Part shown: positions 59,398 through 64,000 of the stretch, piece after piece
How the letters are laid out: every line of letters starts with the position of its first letter
How positions within the stretch are numbered: the first letter of the stretch is position 1
Assembly (NCBI GenBank): GCA_014649575.1
Contig: BMTH01000008.1
Location: forward strand, 1-64,000
Origin: Streptomyces griseoincarnatus
GTDB lineage: Bacteria > Actinomycetota > Actinomycetes > Streptomycetales > Streptomycetaceae
Length of the DNA stretch: 64,000 bases
Reading direction: 5' to 3'
Notes under the pieces: model-generated
Seen by the model: the letters and a program-made list of their open reading frames with translations, nothing else
Told to the model about the DNA's origin: nothing
Database searches by the model: none
Program-made: the position numbers and the translations under genes

Positions 59398-61542
59398 ATG
59401 GCCGAGGACCGCACGGCGAAGGTGCGGGCGCTGCTGGACGCGGTGCGCGCCGAGGGCCGGACCGCGCTGACCGCGCCGGAGGGCAAGGTGATCGCCGACG
59501 CGTACGGCGTCGCCGTGCCCGGGGAGGAGCTGGCGCGGGACGTCGACGAGGCGGTGGCCGCGGCGGCCCGGTTCGGCGGGCCCGTGGTGATGAAGATCGT
59601 GTCGCCGGACATCCTGCACAAGACCGACGCCGGCGGTGTGGTCGTGGGCGTCGAGGGCGCGGCGGACGTGCGGGCGGCGTTCTGCCGGATCGTGGAGAAC
59701 GCGCGGGCGTACGACCCTCGGGCGCGTGTCGAGGGCGTGCAGGTGCAGGAGCTGCTGCCGCGGGGGCAGGAGGTGATCGTCGGCGCGGTCACCGACCCGA
59801 CCTTCGGGAAGGTGGTGGCGTTCGGGCTCGGCGGGGTGCTCGTCGAGGTGCTGAAGGACGTCACGTTCCGGCTGGCGCCGGTGGACGCCGACGAGGCGCT
59901 GTCGATGCTCGGCTCCATCCGGTCGGCGGAGATCCTCTCCGGGGTGCGGGGCCAGGAGGGCGTGGACCGGTGGGCGGTCGCCGAGCAGATCCGGCGGGTG
60001 TCCGAACTGGTCACGGACTTCCCCGAGATCGCCGAGGTGGACCTCAACCCGGTGATCGCGACGCCGCAGGGCGCGGTCGCCGCGGACATCCGGGTGCTCC
60101 TCTCCACGGAGACGCCGAAGGAGCGCCGCCGGTACTCGCGGAAGGAGATCCTCACCTCCATGCGGCGGCTGATGCAGCCGCGGTCGGTGGCGGTGATCGG
60201 CGCGTCCAACGAGTCCGGCAAGATCGGCAACTCGGTGATGCGCAACCTCGTCGACGGAGGCTTCGCCGGGGACATCCATCCGGTGAACCCCAAGGCCGAT
60301 GACATTCTGGGCCGCAAGGCGTACAAGAGCGTCACCGACGTTCCCGGCGAGGTGGATGTGGCGGTCTTCGCGATACCCGCCCGGTTCGTGGCAGCGGCGC
60401 TGGAGGAGGTGGGGCGCAAGCGGATCCCGAACGCCGTCCTCATCCCGTCCGGGTTCGCGGAGACCGGTGAGCACGCACTCCAGGCGGAGATCGTGGCGAT
60501 CGCCGAGCGGAACGGCATCCGGCTGCTGGGGCCCAACATCTACGGCTACTACTCCACCTGGCAGGACCTCTGCGCCACGTTCTGCACGCCGTACGACGTC
60601 AAGGGCGGGGTGGCACTGACCAGCCAGTCGGGCGGCATCGGCATGGCGATCCTGGGTTTCGCGCGGACCACGAAGACGGGCGTCTCGGCGATCGTGGGGC
60701 TCGGCAACAAGTCGGACCTGGACGAGGACGACCTGCTGACCTGGTTCGGGGAGGACCCGCACACCGAGTGCATCGCGATGCACCTGGAGGACCTCAAGGA
60801 CGGGCGGGCGTTCGTCGAGGCCGCGCGGGAGACCGTGCCGAAGAAACCGGTGGTGGTGCTCAAGGCGGGCCGTACGGCCGCGGGCGCCAAGGCGGCCGGT
60901 TCGCACACGGGGGCGCTCGCGGGTGACGACGCCGTGTACGACGACATCCTGCGGCAGGCCGGCGTGATCCGGGCGCCGGGGCTGAACGACATGCTGGAGT
61001 ACGCGCGGGCGCTGCCCGTGCTGCCCGCCCCGCGGGGCGACAACGTCGTGATCATCACCGGGGCGGGCGGCAGCGGGGTGCTGCTGTCGGACGCGGTCAC
61101 GGACAACGGGCTGTCGCTGATGGAAATTCCGCCGGATCTGGACGCCGCGTTCCGGGAGTTCATCCCGCCGTTCGGCGCGGCCGGGAACCCGGTGGACATC
61201 ACCGGGGGCGAGCCGCCGTCGACGTACGAGGCGACGATCCGGCTGGGTCTCGAGGACCCGCGCGTCCACGCGCTGGTGCTCGGCTACTGGCACACGATCG
61301 TCACACCGCCCATGGTGTTCGCCGAACTCACCGCGCGGGTGGTGGCGGAGTTCCGCGAGCGGGGCGTCTCCAAGCCCGTGGTGGCCTCGCTCGCCGGGGA
61401 CGTGGAGGTCGAGGAGGCCTGCCAGTACCTCTTCGAGCACGGGGTCGTGGCCTACCCGTACACGACCGAGCGGCCGGTGGCCGTGCTGGGCGCCAAGTAC
61501 CGCTGGGCGCGGGCCGCCGGGCTGATGGGGGGCGGCTCATGA
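59398..61542 (+). CDS. Fused NDP-forming acyl-CoA ligase (ATP-grasp first, CoA domains second)
   Basis: 714 residues from ATG 59398 (GTG 59395 also possible). The N-terminal 230 residues are an ATP-grasp domain (VVMKIVSPDILHKTDAGGVV, VQVQELLPRGQEVIVG, VDLNPVIA). A CoA-binding domain follows (RSVAVIGASNESGKIGNSVM), then ligase-CoA domains with a phospho-His candidate at about 503 (AGSHTGALAGDD) and GAGGSGVLLSD. The order is beta-alpha, unlike the commoner alpha-beta fusion. It activates or de-activates an acid as acyl-CoA with ADP/ATP; formate, acetate or oxalate are candidates here. Confidence 0.87.
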   Translation: MAEDRTAKVRALLDAVRAEGRTALTAPEGKVIADAYGVAVPGEELARDVDEAVAAAARFGGPVVMKIVSPDILHKTDAGGVVVGVEGAADVRAAFCRIVENARAYDPRARVEGVQVQELLPRGQEVIVGAVTDPTFGKVVAFGLGGVLVEVLKDVTFRLAPVDADEALSMLGSIRSAEILSGVRGQEGVDRWAVAEQIRRVSELVTDFPEIAEVDLNPVIATPQGAVAADIRVLLSTETPKERRRYSRKEILTSMRRLMQPRSVAVIGASNESGKIGNSVMRNLVDGGFAGDIHPVNPKADDILGRKAYKSVTDVPGEVDVAVFAIPARFVAAALEEVGRKRIPNAVLIPSGFAETGEHALQAEIVAIAERNGIRLLGPNIYGYYSTWQDLCATFCTPYDVKGGVALTSQSGGIGMAILGFARTTKTGVSAIVGLGNKSDLDEDDLLTWFGEDPHTECIAMHLEDLKDGRAFVEAARETVPKKPVVVLKAGRTAAGAKAAGSHTGALAGDDAVYDDILRQAGVIRAPGLNDMLEYARALPVLPAPRGDNVVIITGAGGSGVLLSDAVTDNGLSLMEIPPDLDAAFREFIPPFGAAGNPVDITGGEPPSTYEATIRLGLEDPRVHALVLGYWHTIVTPPMVFAELTARVVAEFRERGVSKPVVASLAGDVEVEEACQYLFEHGVVAYPYTTERPVAVLGAKYRWARAAGLMGGGS

Positions 61543-61663
61543 GGTGACGGGGCGGGGGGCCGGCCGGCGGGTGCGCGCCGGCCGGCCCCGGACCCGGGCG
61601 CGCACGAAAGGCATGGGACAGGGGGCGCTGGCCAGTTCTTTCGACGCAAGGGGTGCAAACTAC

Positions 61664-63043
61664 ATGACAACCACGGATGTCACACGGGTCGTCCCCTATC
61701 GGGAGGTGACCGACAGGAACGGGCGGGTCTACCGCGTCGGCGAGTCCGACGTCGACATCATGGGCCGCAAGCGCAAGTGGATGGTGATCCTGCCCTGGGT
61801 CGGCATGATGGGCATCTCCTCCGCCGAGTACGCGTTCGCGTCGGCGGAGGACACGCTCCACGAGGCTCACAGCTGGTCCAGCGGCAGCATCTACTGGATG
61901 ATGACCGCCTGGGTGTTCTGCCAGGCCGCGGTGGCCTTCCCGGCGGGCCGGCTGCGGGAGAACGGCAAGCTGCCCGCGCGGTGGGCGATGATGCTCGGCT
62001 CGGTCGGCACGCTGCTCGGTTATCTCTCCCTGGCGTTCGCTCCGCATGTCGCGCTCGCGTTCATCGGGTTCGGCGTGTTCAGCGGCATGGGCGCGGGCAT
62101 GGTGTACGCGACCTGCGTCAACATGGTCGGCAAGTGGTACCCGGAGCGCAAGGGCGGCAAGACCGGCTTCGTCAACGGAGGTTTCGCCTACGGTTCGGTG
62201 CCGTTCGTCTTCATCTTCCACGGCTACATGGACGGCTCCAACTTCCGCTGGGTGCTGGTCGCCTCCGGTGTGTTCCTCGCCGGGGTGGTGGCGGTCGCCG
62301 GGTTCTACTTCCGGGACCCGCCCAAGAACTGGTGGCCGGCCTCGATCGACCCGCTGAACCCGCCGGACGACCCGCGCGCCCGGCGTTCGCTCCAGAAGAA
62401 CCCGCCCGCCGTCAAGCAGTACTCCCCGATGGAGGCGTGGCGGACCGGCCGCGTGGCGCTGATGTGGTTCTGTCTCGCCTGTACCTCGGGCGTGAACATC
62501 TTCGGCATCGCGTTCCAGGTCGACATCGGTGAGGACGCGGGTTTCGCGGCGGGCATCGTGGCCACCGCGATGTCGCTGAAGGCCATCGTCAACGGCACCG
62601 GCCGCGGCGTCATCGGCTGGCTCTCCGACCTGTACGGCCGCAAGCAGTGTCTGCTGTACGTGTGCGTGATCCTGGGTCTGGCCCAGTTCGGCATCATCTG
62701 GTCGGCGGAGATCAAGAACCTGCCGCTGTTCCTGATCTTCTCCGCCGTCTCCGGCTTCGGCGGCGGCGCCATCTTCCCGATGTTCGCGGCGCTGACGGCG
62801 GACTACTTCGGGGAGAACAACAACGCCACCAACTACGGCATGGTGTACAGCTCCAAGTTGGTCTCCGGGCTCGGCGCGGGCATGGGGTCCATGGTCGTGG
62901 CCGCGTGGGGCTACAACGGCGCCTTCGGTCTCGCGGGCGGCATCTCGCTGTTCGCCGGGTTCGTCGCACTGTTCCTGACCCCGCCAGGACGTTCGAGGAG
63001 CAAGAAGGTGACGCCCAACCCGCGTCCGCTGGGCGAGGGTTGA
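61664..63043 (+). CDS. MFS transporter, OFA (oxalate/formate antiporter) family
   Basis: 459 residues from ATG 61664 (AAGGGG about 10 nt upstream). Twelve membrane segments; OFA-like features are WSSGSIYWMMTAWVFCQAAVAFPAGRL, GMGAGMVYATCVNMVGKWYPERKGGKTGFVNGG split around a Gly-rich helix, and NGTGRGVIGWLSDLYGRK. The long central loop (DPPKNWWPASIDP) matches the family. It is the last gene of the decarboxylase-frc-ligase arm and is expected to exchange oxalate for formate or import the acid. A 21-bp terminator stem follows. Confidence 0.88.
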   Translation: MTTTDVTRVVPYREVTDRNGRVYRVGESDVDIMGRKRKWMVILPWVGMMGISSAEYAFASAEDTLHEAHSWSSGSIYWMMTAWVFCQAAVAFPAGRLRENGKLPARWAMMLGSVGTLLGYLSLAFAPHVALAFIGFGVFSGMGAGMVYATCVNMVGKWYPERKGGKTGFVNGGFAYGSVPFVFIFHGYMDGSNFRWVLVASGVFLAGVVAVAGFYFRDPPKNWWPASIDPLNPPDDPRARRSLQKNPPAVKQYSPMEAWRTGRVALMWFCLACTSGVNIFGIAFQVDIGEDAGFAAGIVATAMSLKAIVNGTGRGVIGWLSDLYGRKQCLLYVCVILGLAQFGIIWSAEIKNLPLFLIFSAVSGFGGGAIFPMFAALTADYFGENNNATNYGMVYSSKLVSGLGAGMGSMVVAAWGYNGAFGLAGGISLFAGFVALFLTPPGRSRSKKVTPNPRPLGEG

Positions 63044-63062
63044 CGAGCGGCTCCCGCACGGC

Positions 63063-63107
63063 ACGGACCGGGCGGCCCTTCCCGAGGGGAAGGGCCGCCC
63101 GGTCCGT
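63063..63107. terminator. Bidirectional terminator after the OFA transporter
   Basis: Perfect 21-bp stem (63063-63083 with 63087-63107) and a 3-nt loop, between the transporter and the convergent isomerase gene. It is the longest perfect hairpin in the window after the 35909-35950 dyad. Confidence 0.88.
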
Positions 63108-63117
63108 CGTCACGCGG

Positions 63118-64000
63118 TCAGCCGCGGCGCCGGCGCAGGGCCGCCATGTTGTCGTAGCTGATCTTCGCCTCGCGCAGCGACTGCGCCGGATCGCTAGCGC
63201 TCGGGGAGTTGTCGTCCTCCACCATCGGGTTGCGGTAGTTGCTCAGCCCGACGCGGGAGAAGAACGTGGTGTAGTCGATGTCGCCGGTGCCGAAGGGCAC
63301 CATGTCCCAGCCCATGCCGTTGGTGGTGTCGACGACGCCGTCCTTGGCGTGGAACAGCGGGTAGCGCTTGTTGTACCGGGTGACCAGGCCCGCCGGGTCG
63401 AAGACGTTCCTGCGGGTGGAGCCGTCGGGCGCGGTGTAGGTGTGGAACTTGTACTGGGCGACGTGCGCCCAGAAGATGTCCATCTCCAGCCACACCAGCC
63501 TGGGGTCGGTGACCCTCAGGAAGTACTCCAGCTTCCGGATCCCGGAGCTGCGGGTCGGACGGCCCTGGTCGTCCAGCGGACCCCGGTCGAGCAGGAAGCC
63601 GTACGCGCTGTCGTGGTTGTGGGTGTAGAGCTTGACGCCCTCGCGGCGGGCGATCTCGCCGAGGGCGTTCCACTTGTCGGCGGCCACGTCCCAGTCGGCG
63701 CGGTAGGAGCTGCCGGTGGGGTCGCCGCCGGTGCCCATGTGGTCCATGCCGAGGATGTTGGCGATCTCCAGGTGCTTCTTGAAGGTGTCCTTGTCCTCGG
63801 CGGTCAGCGGCCAGGACGAGGGGATGAAGCCGTGGTTGCCCTGGGCGCGCAGGCCGTACTCGTCGAGCCAGGAGCGCAGCAGCCGGGCGCCCTGGACCGA
63901 CTCCAGGCTCGCGCCGCCGGGGGCGTTGGCGTGCTGGTTGTAGCCGGCGAACTCGACCTGGCGGTAGCCGTGCCGGGCGAGCTGCTTGAACACCTCGCGG
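63118..64000 (-). CDS. Sugar phosphate isomerase/epimerase (TIM barrel), 5' end outside window
   Basis: The C-terminal 293 residues are visible; the frame runs out of the window. Xylose-isomerase-like TIM barrel features: VEFAGYNQHANAPG, RAQGNHGFIPSSW, KLYTHNHDSAYGF, LVWLEMDIFWAHVA and LFHAKDG, which give the acidic and His metal ligands. The C-terminus has no membrane segment. Related Streptomyces proteins often carry a Tat signal, which would be beyond the edge. The substrate is unknown. Confidence 0.85.
   Translation of the reverse strand, partial: REVFKQLARHGYRQVEFAGYNQHANAPGGASLESVQGARLLRSWLDEYGLRAQGNHGFIPSSWPLTAEDKDTFKKHLEIANILGMDHMGTGGDPTGSSYRADWDVAADKWNALGEIARREGVKLYTHNHDSAYGFLLDRGPLDDQGRPTRSSGIRKLEYFLRVTDPRLVWLEMDIFWAHVAQYKFHTYTAPDGSTRRNVFDPAGLVTRYNKRYPLFHAKDGVVDTTNGMGWDMVPFGTGDIDYTTFFSRVGLSNYRNPMVEDDNSPSASDPAQSLREAKISYDNMAALRRRRG

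Overview
The window is high-GC actinobacterial DNA and almost certainly comes from a Streptomyces chromosome. Codon third positions are overwhelmingly G/C, GTG starts and 4-nt GTGA/ATGA overlaps are common, and two rare TTA codons fall in a pathway regulator. The gene families (MsiK-dependent sugar ABC importers, a GH55 exo-glucanase, a type II polyketide synthase, a VWA/MoxR/DUF5682 operon) are also typical of the genus.

Left part (1-34.6 kb), accessory and metabolic genes. It opens with the 3' part of a large RHS/YD-repeat polymorphic toxin with a nuclease-like C-terminus. A probable immunity gene, a frame-damaged UvrD-like helicase remnant and an Imm11-like gene follow. Then come an erythromycin-esterase-family gene divergent from a double-HTH MerR regulator, a secreted esterase, and a secreted SPOR/phosphodiester glycosidase protein. 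A tightly coupled five-gene operon (12.7-20.3 kb) encodes a small Cys/His zinc-finger protein, an unknown protein, a vWA protein, a MoxR-type AAA+ ATPase and a 979-residue DUF5682-type protein. It ends at a strong hairpin. Next are a Kelch protein, an XRE/MmyB-type regulator divergent from a short-chain dehydrogenase and a tautomerase, and a beta-1,3-glucan (laminarin) utilisation locus: GH55 exo-glucanase divergent from an ABC importer plus GH1 beta-glucosidase, with a CebR-like operator. An EF-G paralogue and an MHS-family transporter close this part.

Middle part (35.2-50.6 kb), an aromatic type II polyketide cluster. A leftward operon of 13 genes, mostly overlapping or nearly abutting, carries a cupin cyclase, two methyltransferases, KS-alpha, KS-beta, a holo-ACP synthase, ACP, a TcmN-type aromatase/cyclase, SAM synthetase, an adenosine-kinase-like PfkB kinase, an ICMT-like membrane methyltransferase, a PF04199 cyclase and a discrete acyltransferase. 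A TetR gene follows 19 nt downstream. Left of these, reading right, are an atypical LuxR response regulator with two TTA codons and no phospho-acceptor Asp, a DHA2 exporter preceded by a perfect 42-bp inverted repeat, and a FAD monooxygenase. The gene set recalls resistomycin-type (discoid) polyketide clusters from memory. The SAM synthetase and adenosine kinase would support the methyltransferases by making SAM and removing adenosine.

Right part (51-64 kb). A vWA protein, a strong terminator and tRNA-Leu(GAG) separate the polyketide cluster from a probable oxalate/acyl-CoA locus. Divergent arms flank an 8-8-8 palindrome: leftward sucC, sucD and an aldehyde dehydrogenase; rightward a TPP decarboxylase, a formyl-CoA transferase (Frc), a fused NDP-forming acyl-CoA ligase and an OFA-family oxalate/formate-type transporter. 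The window ends inside a sugar phosphate isomerase/epimerase gene.
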